From NCBI GenBank assembly GCA_944326685.1, contig CALVEV010000014.1, positions 124,001 through 188,000 on the forward strand: a DNA stretch of 64,000 nt. The letters run 5' to 3'. The first letter of the stretch is position 1. Each line of letters opens with the position of its first letter. The notes beneath the pieces are model-generated. The model was not told the DNA's origin. It searched no databases and was given only the letters and a program-made list of their open reading frames with translations. The stretch comes from Candidatus Gastranaerophilales bacterium. GTDB lineage: Bacteria; Cyanobacteriota; Vampirovibrionia; Gastranaerophilales; Gastranaerophilaceae. Shown here in pieces: positions 1 to 8,449 of the stretch. A program made the translations under genes and the position numbers.

Positions 1-728
1 GCAGGAGTAAATGGAGTTGTATCTCCTTCAACAGCTTTTTTATGTGCAGCCCAATCGAAATAGAAACTAGGGTATTTACATTGTTCGTATACTTTCCAAG
101 CTCTTTCATTCGCTGTTAAAAATGCTAATCCTGGTGGAATCATAAAACCTTTTTGAGAACCTGATACTAGAACATCTATACCCCACTCATCAGGCTTGCA
201 AGGCATAGCACAAACTGACGTAACACCATCAACAACAGATATAGCCCCGTGTTCTCTTATAATTGAACATAAAGTTTTAACATCATTAGCTGCACCTGTT
301 GAAGTTTCACTATGAGTAAGAGTTACGATTTTAATTTTCTTGTCTGTATCTTCCGCAAGTCTTTTTCTTAAAACTTCTGGATCAATAACTTCACCAGCTT
401 CAACTTCTATTTTTTCAACGTTAGCACCTCTTGATTCTGCAATTTTAGCCCAACGGTTACCAAAATTTCCAAGAGATAGACATAAAACGTTATCGCCTTC
501 ATTTACAAGGTTTTCTAGTGCGGCACACATAGCACCTGTTCCGCTTGATGTGAACATGAATACATCATTTTTTGTTTGGAAAACATATTTTAAATTTTCA
601 TAAACTTCTTTTAATATGGAGGAGAATTCAGATGATCTGTGCCCAATAGGGTGTTTTGCTATTTCCATCATAACTGATTCTGGGACAGGTGTAGGACCTG
701 GAATCATTAAAAAAGTTTTGTCTTTCAT
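1..728 (-). CDS. Class V PLP aminotransferase (alanine-glyoxylate / serine-pyruvate type), 3' truncated
   Basis: The reading frame is open from an ATG at 726-728 to the window edge, about 242 residues without a stop, so the C-terminus lies outside. A strong AGGAGG-type ribosome binding site precedes the start. The N-terminus has the IPGPTPVP signature of the alanine-glyoxylate/serine-pyruvate aminotransferase branch. Further on come TSSGTGAM (cofactor phosphate binding), SVVDGVTS (the Asp that contacts the pyridine nitrogen) and SGSQKGFM, whose Lys should form the Schiff base with PLP. Cyanobacteria carry a close homologue, often called the small subunit of soluble hydrogenase. The exact substrate (glyoxylate/Ala, Ser/pyruvate or phosphoserine) cannot be fixed from this part. 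Confidence 0.9.
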   Translation of the reverse strand, partial: MKDKTFLMIPGPTPVPESVMMEIAKHPIGHRSSEFSSILKEVYENLKYVFQTKNDVFMFTSSGTGAMCAALENLVNEGDNVLCLSLGNFGNRWAKIAESRGANVEKIEVEAGEVIDPEVLRKRLAEDTDKKIKIVTLTHSETSTGAANDVKTLCSIIREHGAISVVDGVTSVCAMPCKPDEWGIDVLVSGSQKGFMIPPGLAFLTANERAWKVYEQCKYPSFYFDWAAHKKAVEGDTTPFTP

Positions 729-865
729 TAATTCTCCTCCTTATTTTATACAAGTTAATTTTGACATAAAATAAAAAATAATGATAGTTTGTAAGAAAAA
801 TTAATATTTCAGCAAAAAATATATTTATAAGTGTTATTTATAATGAAAATAAGGAGTAAAATGAA

Positions 866-1138
866 ATGAAAATCCCAGCTATAAAATCAGGAAATGCAGT
901 TACAAGACAATATCGAAATATGAGAAAATTATTAGGGGCTGCAACAATTGGCTCAGGTACTTCTGCAGTTGCTGCAGGTCATGCATTTACGTCAAAACAA
1001 CCTGTTGAAGGAGCTTTATGTTCAGCTTGTTTAGTATATACTTTAAAAGGGATTCAAGATGCTTTTTCTGCAATGAAACAGTTAAGACCTGATTATAAAG
1101 CTATCGTAAAAAGAGCAAAAAGTATTTATAACAAATAG
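866..1138 (+). CDS. Small unknown protein, first of a tandem paralogous pair
   Basis: A 90-residue protein starting at ATG behind AAGGAG. I do not recognise the family. It is basic, begins MKIPAIKSGNAVTRQY, has a Gly/Ala/Ser-rich, weakly hydrophobic middle (about residues 23-40) and a second hydrophobic stretch around 50-62, and ends RAKSIYNK. The next gene, 8 bp downstream, encodes the same layout and the same C-terminal ending, so the pair arose by tandem duplication. The hydrophobic middle could be membrane-associated, but the glycines and charges make a stable transmembrane helix uncertain. Confidence 0.75.
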   Translation: MKIPAIKSGNAVTRQYRNMRKLLGAATIGSGTSAVAAGHAFTSKQPVEGALCSACLVYTLKGIQDAFSAMKQLRPDYKAIVKRAKSIYNK

Positions 1139-1146
1139 GAGTAAAA

Positions 1147-1419
1147 ATGAAATTACAACCATTGAAAGCTGGCACTGCAATTACTAGACAATATAATAAT
1201 GCAAAAAAAATCGCTTTATCTACAGGAGTTGGTTCTGGAGTTGCTTTATCATCATTAGGGCATGCAATGTCGAATAAAAATCCTTTAGAAGGAGGTATTG
1301 CTATGTCAGGATTTTGCTTATTAGCTGATACATTTGTGGATTCTATTAAACATATAAAAAAATTAAAACCTGATTATAATGCAATAGTAAAAAGAGCAAA
1401 AAGTATCTATAATAAATAG
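1147..1419 (+). CDS. Small unknown protein, second of the tandem paralogous pair
   Basis: A 90-residue paralogue of the preceding gene with identical length. It shares AGTAITRQY near the N-terminus, GSGVALSSLGHAM in the middle and a nearly identical last 20 residues (KPDYNAIVKRAK then SIYNK). The middle has diverged clearly, so the duplication is not recent. GGAG lies 5-6 nt before the ATG, and the short gap implies co-transcription with its partner. Its stop lies 3 bp from the stop of the convergent HAD phosphatase gene. Function unknown. Confidence 0.75.
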   Translation: MKLQPLKAGTAITRQYNNAKKIALSTGVGSGVALSSLGHAMSNKNPLEGGIAMSGFCLLADTFVDSIKHIKKLKPDYNAIVKRAKSIYNK

Positions 1420-1422
1420 GCT

Positions 1423-2178
1423 TTAAGCAATTGTTATTTCATCTAAAGAATTTATTGAGTAAGGGGATGTTTCTAACAAACATTCTCTTTCTATTTGACC
1501 TGTTGCAACAAGTATAGTTTTTTCTATTCCTGCATTTATTGCAGCTAAATAATCCATAGGAGCATCGCCTATCATTATAGTTGTTTTAGGATTTGCATTT
1601 ATCTCAGTTAATGCCATTTTAGCTGGAACTCCACTTTCTTTATGTTCTGGTGTAGATTCTCTACCTATCACAACATCAAATAAATTGTTCCAATCAAAAT
1701 GATTTAATGTTAAAAGTGTAGATTCTTTAGAATCAGATGTTACAATTCCACATTTAATTCCCTGTTGACGTACTTTTTTTATAAAGGTAATTGCAGTATC
1801 AATAGGCTTTGTGTATTTTTCCATTTCTTTATAAAAAATAGTGTTTATATAATCAAAAATTTCTTCAATTTCTTTGTGTGTTGTTTCAACATTGCATTCT
1901 TTTAAATTCTCACAGAAAATATTAATTATTTTAGGTCTTGAATAAAGAGCTGTTATTCCATCTTTTAACATTTTCCCTGTTAAAATGTCATATCCTAAAT
2001 ATAAGCAAAGTTTCTCAAATAGTTTATCGTCCAAGTTAAATCTTTTGATGACTTCTTTTGCTCTTAATTCTGTCATTTTCCCCCAGAAATAATGTAAATC
2101 AATAAAGGTACCATCCTTATCAAATAGGATGGTATCAATATTGTTTATTTCCCAATCTTTAGTTTTTAAACTAATCAC
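1423..2178 (-). CDS. HAD-superfamily hydrolase (phosphoglycolate phosphatase-like)
   Basis: A 251-residue haloacid-dehalogenase-type phosphatase. Motif I is FDKDGT with nucleophile Asp20 and acid/base Asp22. Motif II is TSDS at 147-150, motif III is the Lys near 187, and motif IV is GDAPMD at 204-209. The insert between motifs I and II is helical, as in the Gph/PGMB cap class. It is the last gene of a leftward operon (gdhA, LdpA-like, this gene) and overlaps the LdpA-like gene by 8 bp, indicating translational coupling. The substrate is a small phosphorylated metabolite that cannot be named from sequence. Confidence 0.85.
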   Translation of the reverse strand: MISLKTKDWEINNIDTILFDKDGTFIDLHYFWGKMTELRAKEVIKRFNLDDKLFEKLCLYLGYDILTGKMLKDGITALYSRPKIINIFCENLKECNVETTHKEIEEIFDYINTIFYKEMEKYTKPIDTAITFIKKVRQQGIKCGIVTSDSKESTLLTLNHFDWNNLFDVVIGRESTPEHKESGVPAKMALTEINANPKTTIMIGDAPMDYLAAINAGIEKTILVATGQIERECLLETSPYSINSLDEITIA

Positions 2179-3139
2179 GCATATTCTCCAATGAAGTATC
2201 TATAAGGTTTTTAGCAATTTTAACTGCTTTATCCATTACTTCTTCATTTTCATAAAAATCATCTCTTTCAAGATATTCTTTTACAATTTTTCTAGCATAT
2301 GAACCAACAGCTAAACAATGTGGTTTTACACCACACATTTTAGTTAATTCTGTCGATTTTGTATTTGTGCCACCTGACATCATAATATATGCTGGCATGT
2401 TTGCATTTTGGAATAATTGGGCAGTTGCAACAGCTTGTAATGTTGTTCCATACTCGTCATTGCTTCCACTCATTGCAATTCCATCAGCTTGAATGATTGT
2501 TGTAAATGGCTTACGAATGTTTAACATTCTCTTAACTCGTTCTTTTAATTTCCTGTCTCCTAATTCTGAACGGTCAATTGAAATACATAACATACCATCA
2601 AACATTTCATTTAGTTGTAACCATTTTTTATCAACATCTTTTTCGTCTTCAGATATTGCGTGAAATTCAATACAATCTATTCCCTTAGCAATTAGTTTTG
2701 GTAATACTTCATTGTAATCTTGAAGTTGGCTAACCATTTCTATTGCATTTTTAGGACATTGTTTAGCACATTGCGTACAACCTAAGCAACGTTCTTTTTT
2801 TACTTTATACTTATCAAGTTCGATTATTGCATCGTGTGGGCAAATTAACTTACATTTCCCACATTTTACGCATTTATCTTGATCAATTACAGCTTTGGTA
2901 ATATGAGGATCCCCATCAATACCAACGCTTACACATAGATATCGATTGTCTTTAATCCCAGCTCTTTCTAAACCTCGTTTTGCAGCATCAACAATTTCAG
3001 GTTTAGCGCATAAGTCAAAAAACATACAACCAGCTTTTGAATATAAAGTTACAAGTCTTTCAACTTCTTGCGCATCTTCATTTCCTGCTCCACAAACGAG
3101 TTTGAAGCATTGACGTTGTTCTAATAAATCTTTTAACAT
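2171..3139 (-). CDS. ldpA: LdpA-like 4Fe-4S protein (cyanobacterial clock-input family homologue)
   Basis: A 322-residue protein. Residues 10-70 (CFKLVCGAGNED, YSKAGCMFFDLCAKPEIVDAA) match my memory of the start of cyanobacterial LdpA (light-dependent period A). Two 4Fe-4S ferredoxin motifs follow: Cys90, 93, 96, 100 and Cys118, 121, 124, 128. The C-terminal half (about 130-322) would be the LdpA C-terminal domain, with an alpha/beta pattern. In cyanobacteria LdpA senses redox state and feeds the circadian clock. This gene sits between gdhA (1 bp gap) and a HAD phosphatase (8 bp overlap), so a redox or metabolic role is more likely than a light role. The family call is from remembered motifs, not a search. 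Confidence 0.75.
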   Translation of the reverse strand: MLKDLLEQRQCFKLVCGAGNEDAQEVERLVTLYSKAGCMFFDLCAKPEIVDAAKRGLERAGIKDNRYLCVSVGIDGDPHITKAVIDQDKCVKCGKCKLICPHDAIIELDKYKVKKERCLGCTQCAKQCPKNAIEMVSQLQDYNEVLPKLIAKGIDCIEFHAISEDEKDVDKKWLQLNEMFDGMLCISIDRSELGDRKLKERVKRMLNIRKPFTTIIQADGIAMSGSNDEYGTTLQAVATAQLFQNANMPAYIMMSGGTNTKSTELTKMCGVKPHCLAVGSYARKIVKEYLERDDFYENEEVMDKAVKIAKNLIDTSLENMRD

Positions 3140-3140
3140 A

Positions 3141-4493
<1,353 letters not shown>

Positions 4494-4523
4494 TCATTTC
4501 CCTTCCAAAAATATTTCTTTTTT

Positions 4524-4552
4524 TTTATACAACGAGAGAAATTGAATTTCAA
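4524..4552 (-). promoter_or_regulatory. Sigma-70-type promoter of gdhA operon
   Basis: On the minus strand TTGAAA (4552-4547) is followed by a 17-nt spacer and TATAAA (4529-4524). It lies just upstream of the gdhA ribosome binding site. Five of six -35 bases and five of six -10 bases match consensus. Confidence 0.6.
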
Positions 4553-4600
4553 TAAAATTTTATAAGATTTAATATAATCTTTATATGTTAGTTTGTAGAT

Positions 4601-4677
4601 GACAAAGCTAATGCTTTGTGGTTCTCATCCCTGTTCATAATTATTTAAAAAAAATAAAAAACGGAGAAGGCGGGATT
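4601..4677. repeat. Direct repeat copy A: duplicated 3' end and flank of tRNA-Ser
   Basis: A 77-bp copy of the segment at 4842-4919, differing by one substitution and one A in a poly-A run. It includes the last 15 bp of the tRNA-Ser gene (ending GGCGGGATT) and about 60 bp of its downstream flank, with a perfect ACAAAGC-TAAT-GCTTTGT hairpin at the outer end. Only the 3' tail of the tRNA is present, so no second tRNA is made. Confidence 0.85.
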
Positions 4678-4781
4678 GTCTTGGTAATACTTAAATCTAT
4701 AAGTCTTGGATTATTGGCGGTTCACAAGTTAACATTCCATTACGTTTTTGTTCCCAAAAACTTCATTCCATAAACTTGTTC

Positions 4782-4875
4782 ACAGGGACGTGTCTAGGTT
4801 GCTTCGCAACCGTCGCACTTGCCAAAATCCGCTCGAACCTAGACAAAGCTAACGCTTTGTGGTTCTCATCCCTGT
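4782..4875. repeat. Nested inverted repeats (structured element or miniature mobile element)
   Basis: An outer pair ACAGGGA (4782-4788) / TCCCTGT (4869-4875) encloses an inner pair GTCTAGGTT (4792-4800) / AACCTAGAC (4836-4844). A further small hairpin GGTTGCTTCGCAACC lies at 4797-4811 and the ACAAAGC/GCTTTGT palindrome at 4843-4860. Base composition is more GC-rich than the neighbouring intergenic DNA. No ORF is visible. It lies between the two copies of the tRNA-Ser tail repeat. Confidence 0.6.
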
Positions 4876-4919
4876 TCATAATTATTTAAAAAAAAATAAA
4901 AAACGGAGAAGGCGGGATT
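4842..4919. repeat. Direct repeat copy B, overlapping the tRNA-Ser 3' end
   Basis: The 78-bp partner of the repeat at 4601-4677. It runs from the ACAAAGC hairpin through the A-rich tract into the 3' end of the intact tRNA-Ser gene. On the tRNA coding strand the A-rich part reads as a long T tract immediately after the discriminator base, so it may also serve as the tRNA's terminator. Confidence 0.85.
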
Positions 4920-4990
4920 CGAACCCGCGGTGAAGTTTCCCCCACACAAACGTTCCAGGTTTGCACCTTAAACCACTCGGACACCTCTCC
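4904..4990 (-). tRNA. tRNA-Ser (anticodon GGA)
   Basis: On the minus strand the gene opens GGAGAGG and closes CTTCTCC plus discriminator G, giving a 7-bp acceptor stem. The anticodon arm is CAAAC, loop CTGGAAC, GTTTG, so the anticodon is GGA (serine). A long variable arm (GTGGGGGAAACTTCAC) and a TTCGAATC T loop confirm a class II serine tRNA. CCA is not encoded. The 15 terminal bases are duplicated 227 bp away. Confidence 0.97.
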
Positions 4991-5078
4991 ATATTTTGAT
5001 TATACAAAATTATCGCTATTTGTAAATCTTTTATTTTTGGTGCTATAATACCAAGTATAAAATCAATAGGAGCATGTT

Positions 5079-5486
5079 ATGAAATCTTTTGAGTGGGATG
5101 ATAAATATGATGTTGGTGTTAGACGTTTTAATGAACAACACATGCAATTGATTAAAATTCTTAATGAAGTCTATGTAGCAATGAACGATAAGCAAGACAA
5201 ATTGGCTGTTGCTCAAATATTGAATAATTTGCTTGCTTATTCAAAACAACATCTTGTAGAAGAAGAAGCATGCTTGAAAGAAAATAAATATCCAGATTAT
5301 ATTAATCATAAAAACTTACATGAAAATTTTATAAATAAATTAACTCAGTTCTGTAACGATTTCAGGAGTGATAAATTTTCTCTCCATTTTGAAATTGCAG
5401 TTTTTCTTAAAAATTGGATTACAAACCATATAATGATTGTAGATAAAGAATACACAGATTTCTTGCATTCTAAAGGTATTTATTAA
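5079..5486 (+). CDS. Bacteriohemerythrin (O2/NO-binding diiron protein)
   Basis: A 135-residue single-domain hemerythrin. All seven iron ligands are visible in the family pattern: His21, His58, Glu62, His77, His81, His117 and Asp122. The start FEWDDKYDVGV is typical (FxWxxxxxVGV). Such proteins reversibly bind O2 in a four-helix bundle and serve in oxygen sensing, scavenging or delivery in anaerobes and microaerophiles. AGGAG precedes the ATG. It stands alone between tRNA-Ser and a convergent pair of small unknown genes. Confidence 0.95.
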   Translation: MKSFEWDDKYDVGVRRFNEQHMQLIKILNEVYVAMNDKQDKLAVAQILNNLLAYSKQHLVEEEACLKENKYPDYINHKNLHENFINKLTQFCNDFRSDKFSLHFEIAVFLKNWITNHIMIVDKEYTDFLHSKGIY

Positions 5487-5542
5487 AGCGTGATAGTTGG
5501 ACTTTTCTTCTTGTGATAGTTGTGCTGTATTATAGGTGGACA

Positions 5543-5761
5543 TTATTCAGTCGCTAATTCTCCTCGATAGAATTTCATAAGATTTTGGAGTCTTATTTGT
5601 TTTTCTTGTATTCTTTCAAATCCATTTTTAATTTCTTCTAATTCAGCTAACAATGTTGCAACATCTTTTCTTTGTTGCTCTTTATTCTCCTTTTTTATCT
5701 CTGCTTCTACCCAATTACCAGGGAAGCAACCGTTAAAAAAATCTCTTTTATTTTTGTTCAT
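5543..5761 (-). CDS. Small coiled-coil protein of unknown function
   Basis: A 72-residue protein. A basic N-terminus with FFNGCFPGNW is followed by about 45 residues of heptad-like charged helix (KENKEQQRKDVATLLAELEE onward), suggesting a coiled coil. It lies 3 bp downstream of another small ORF on the same strand, so the two are probably co-transcribed. No family recognised. Codon use resembles neighbours, but the reality of the gene rests mainly on the operon arrangement. Confidence 0.6.
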   Translation of the reverse strand: MNKNKRDFFNGCFPGNWVEAEIKKENKEQQRKDVATLLAELEEIKNGFERIQEKQIRLQNLMKFYRGELATE

Positions 5762-5764
5762 TTA

Positions 5765-5953
5765 TTAAACTCCTTCAATAAGACCATGTACTAAATCTAA
5801 GCTGTCATAATTGCCATATTTAAAGGTATAACCTTGTTTTGCATATTTACTTACTTCTGTTTTAATTTCTTTAAACGCAGATGAATTAAAGTCAAAACCA
5901 GTCATTTCAGAATATTCAACCATCATTTCATCTAAATCAAAATACTTATCCAT
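5765..5953 (-). CDS. Small acidic protein of unknown function
   Basis: A 62-residue, acidic, mostly helical protein (MDKYFDLDEMMVEYSEMTGF then KEIKTEVSKYAKQGYTF). AGAGGA lies 7-8 nt before the ATG, which supports translation. It is the upstream partner of the 72-residue coiled-coil gene. Function unknown. Confidence 0.6.
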   Translation of the reverse strand: MDKYFDLDEMMVEYSEMTGFDFNSSAFKEIKTEVSKYAKQGYTFKYGNYDSLDLVHGLIEGV

Positions 5954-6024
5954 TTTTTTATCCTCTAACCAACTCCTAACGACAAATAAAATATCGACAT
6001 TTTTTAAAAAAACTTTAATACATC

Positions 6025-6052
6025 TTGTAAAATGTTAAATTTTTGTTACAAT
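6025..6052 (+). promoter_or_regulatory. Promoter of rpiB-rsfS
   Basis: TTGTAA (6025-6030), 16-nt spacer, TACAAT (6047-6052). It lies 27 nt upstream of the rpiB start, which has AAGGA behind it. Confidence 0.55.
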
Positions 6053-6079
6053 AGAATTAAAATATAAGGATAAATTTTA

Positions 6080-6523
6080 ATGAAAATAATAATAGGTTCT
6101 GACCACGGTGGGTTATTGTTAAAAAATCAGATTTTTCAACACTTAAAGGATAATGGATATGATGTTGATGATGTTGGTACTTATACAGCAGATTCTTGTG
6201 ATTATCCTGTTATCGCAAAAGATTTAACATCAAAAGTTCTTGAAAGTGCTGAAAACTTAGGAATATTAGTATGTGGAACTGGTATTGGTATGTGTATTTA
6301 TGCTAATAAAGTAAAAGGTATAAGAGCTGCACATTGTACCGATACTTATTCTGCAAGGTTAACTCGTCAACATAATAATACAAATGTTTTGTGTTTAGGT
6401 GAAAGAATTACAGGTTTCGGATTGGGACTTGATATTGTTGATGAATGGCTAAATGCATCATTTGAAGGTGGTAGGCATCAAAGACGAATTGATATGGTAA
6501 ACGAGTTAGATAGAATGAGGTAA
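6080..6523 (+). CDS. rpiB: Ribose-5-phosphate isomerase B
   Basis: A 147-residue enzyme of the RpiB/LacAB family, interconverting ribose 5-phosphate and ribulose 5-phosphate in the pentose phosphate pathway. Visible are SDHGG at 7-11, the catalytic Cys65 followed by GTGIGM, and the phosphate-binding NNTNVL segment. It is followed 3 bp later by rsfS, so the two form a short operon. Confidence 0.96.
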   Translation: MKIIIGSDHGGLLLKNQIFQHLKDNGYDVDDVGTYTADSCDYPVIAKDLTSKVLESAENLGILVCGTGIGMCIYANKVKGIRAAHCTDTYSARLTRQHNNTNVLCLGERITGFGLGLDIVDEWLNASFEGGRHQRRIDMVNELDRMR

Positions 6524-6526
6524 TTA

Positions 6527-6928
6527 ATGGAAAATGTTTCTTCTTTGAAGTTGGCTTGTGTAATCGCAAGAATATTAGATGAAAAATTAGGGAAAGATAT
6601 TTCTATTCTAAATATAAGCCATGTTTCTTCTTTTGCAGATTATTTTGTTATTTGTTCTGGAGAAGTGGGAACTCAAGTTAAAGCACTAACAGAAACAGTT
6701 AAACTAAAAATAAAAGATTATTTTGCTCAATTACCATTGCGTATTGAACAAGATAATAGAAATCGTTGGAATTTATTAGATTATGGTTCTGTAGTGGTTC
6801 ATGTTTTGCAGAAAGAAGAACGTGAAACTTATGCGATTGAAAAATTCTGGAATCATGCTTATAGTGTTTCTGAAGATGAATGGATGAAAGAATCTCAAGA
6901 ATACTCAGAATATGAAAATAATAAGTAA
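6527..6928 (+). CDS. rsfS: Ribosome silencing factor RsfS (Iojap family)
   Basis: A 133-residue RsfS/DUF143 protein. It has the ISHVSSFADYFVICSG core and the W-x-LLDYGSVVVHVL strand typical of the family. RsfS binds ribosomal protein uL14 on the 50S subunit and blocks subunit joining under nutrient limitation. It starts 3 bp after rpiB. A C-terminal acidic tail extends a little past the usual domain. Confidence 0.95.
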   Translation: MENVSSLKLACVIARILDEKLGKDISILNISHVSSFADYFVICSGEVGTQVKALTETVKLKIKDYFAQLPLRIEQDNRNRWNLLDYGSVVVHVLQKEERETYAIEKFWNHAYSVSEDEWMKESQEYSEYENNK

Positions 6929-6943
6929 CGAAATGATAAAAAC

Positions 6944-6972
6944 TTTACGAATTTAGGTTAATACGGTAGAAT
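6944..6972 (+). promoter_or_regulatory. Promoter giving a leaderless TPR mRNA
   Basis: TTTACG (6944-6949), 17-nt spacer, TAGAAT (6967-6972), then exactly 6 nt to the ATG of the TPR gene. No Shine-Dalgarno sequence fits between -10 and ATG, so transcription should start at or next to the A of the start codon. Confidence 0.5.
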
Positions 6973-6978
6973 CAAATT

Positions 6979-8052
6979 ATGAATGAACAAGAAATAAAAC
7001 AAGCGATACAAAAAACAGTAATTGCATTGGCAAAAGATCCAAAAAATGCTGATTATTATCACGAATTAGCTCAATATTATGCAATGCAAGAAGAATATGA
7101 TAAAGTTATATCAATTTATGAAAGCTTAATTGCTTTTGCTCCAAATGATATAGATGCTTTATTAAATATGGGAACTATTTGGTTCCATCAAACAGAATAC
7201 AAAAAAGCTTTAAAATGTTTCGAAAAGGCAATGTCTGTTAATCCAAGTAATCCTTTAGTATATTATAATTTGGCGAATACTTATGCTGAAATGAAAAATT
7301 TTTCAAAGGCTTTAAGGTGGTATAATAGGACATTGGATTTTGTTTCAACAGATCCTGAAATATATAATGCCATTGCTCTTTTATACCATGATTTTGATGA
7401 TTTTGTTGAGGCAAAGGCTTATTATGAAAAAGCTTTATCTTTAGATCCGCAAAATTTAACAGCTTTAGTTGATTTAGGTAATGTTTGTTTTAAATTATAT
7501 GATTATGATGGAGCATATGAATACTATCATAAAGTTTTTGAAATTGAACCAACTAATCAAACAGTTGCTCTTTGTTTAGCAAATACACTATCATTGCAAA
7601 AGAAAGAAGACATGGCTAATAAGTATTTTGAATTAGCGTTGACTCTTGAAGGTGATAGTTATTATAGAGCTATTATATGTTATGCAATTTCAAAGTCAGA
7701 TTTCAAAAGATATGATGAAGCAATTGAATTATATAAAAAAGCTATTGATCTAAATCCACAGGATGCAAAAGCATATATTTTATTAGGTAATATGTATTCA
7801 AATTTAAGAAATTTTGAAGATGCTGAAAAACAATATAAAGCAGCTTTAAGAATTTCTAAGTTGGATCCAGATTTGTATATTTTAATTGCAAATACTTATT
7901 ATATGAATAATGAAGTAGAACGTTCTATTTATTCATATAAGGCTGCTGTTGGTTTACGTCCTGAAAATGATGAGTTTAAATTAGTATATATACAAGTTTT
8001 AGAAGATTATATTTCTGATTTAAGAAAGGATGAAATAATTGAAGAATTCTAA
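6979..8052 (+). CDS. Tetratricopeptide repeat protein
   Basis: A 357-residue protein made almost entirely of about nine 34-residue TPR units, for example ALLNMGTIWFHQTEYKKALK, then FEKAMSVNP, and AYILLGNMYSNLRNFEDAEK. There is no signal peptide or enzyme domain, so it is a cytosolic scaffold. The end overlaps the Tic20-like membrane protein gene by 14 bp, indicating coupled translation and possibly a shared complex. Its promoter predicts a leaderless mRNA. Specific role unknown. Confidence 0.88.
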   Translation: MNEQEIKQAIQKTVIALAKDPKNADYYHELAQYYAMQEEYDKVISIYESLIAFAPNDIDALLNMGTIWFHQTEYKKALKCFEKAMSVNPSNPLVYYNLANTYAEMKNFSKALRWYNRTLDFVSTDPEIYNAIALLYHDFDDFVEAKAYYEKALSLDPQNLTALVDLGNVCFKLYDYDGAYEYYHKVFEIEPTNQTVALCLANTLSLQKKEDMANKYFELALTLEGDSYYRAIICYAISKSDFKRYDEAIELYKKAIDLNPQDAKAYILLGNMYSNLRNFEDAEKQYKAALRISKLDPDLYILIANTYYMNNEVERSIYSYKAAVGLRPENDEFKLVYIQVLEDYISDLRKDEIIEEF

Positions 8053-8449
8053 TAGACCATATATGATAGAAAGATTGATTGCAGCTGCAACATATTTAAG
8101 CATGGGAATGGTTGGTTTTGTTTGGTTAATTTTTTGTGCAATTACCAAAAATAATCTAAGACCATTTTTAAAATATCATATATTTCAATCATTCTTTTTG
8201 ATAATGGCATTATTTTTATTTAATATATTTGTAAGTTTTGTAGTTAGTATTTTAGGAATTATACCTTTTATAAATATGCTAGTATATAAAATTTTGTTCT
8301 TCTTTACCGCACCAATTATTGCTGGTTTATCTATATCTAGCTTAATTATATTAGCATTAATGGTTTATTTAGTATTTACATCTTTACAAGGTAAATATAG
8401 TTATATCCCTTGGATTTCCAATATTATTGATTCAAATGTTGGAAGATAA
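8039..8449 (+). CDS. Tic20/Ycf60-like small membrane protein
   Basis: A 136-residue protein with about four hydrophobic segments (roughly 11-32, 47-72, 75-95 and 98-115). Between TM1 and TM2 is LRPFLKYHIFQSFFL, resembling the FIRFN-x-MQA motif of cyanobacterial Tic20/Ycf60, and the C-terminus has GKYSYIPWIS like the family's GKYPxIPxIS. In cyanobacteria and plastids this family is tied to protein translocation, and a DUF4870-type relationship is also possible. It overlaps the TPR gene by 14 bp and the convergent rqcP gene by 18 bp. Family placement is from remembered motifs. Confidence 0.65.
   Translation: MKNSNRPYMIERLIAAATYLSMGMVGFVWLIFCAITKNNLRPFLKYHIFQSFFLIMALFLFNIFVSFVVSILGIIPFINMLVYKILFFFTAPIIAGLSISSLIILALMVYLVFTSLQGKYSYIPWISNIIDSNVGR

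Noticed and set aside
4663..4677. Second tRNA-Ser copy
   Set aside because: Only the last 15 bp of the tRNA match; the rest of the cloverleaf is absent, so it is a duplicated tail and not a gene or a full pseudogene.
5340..5543. 67-codon minus-strand ORF over the hemerythrin gene
   Set aside because: It lies mostly antisense to a well-supported gene and lacks any start signal.
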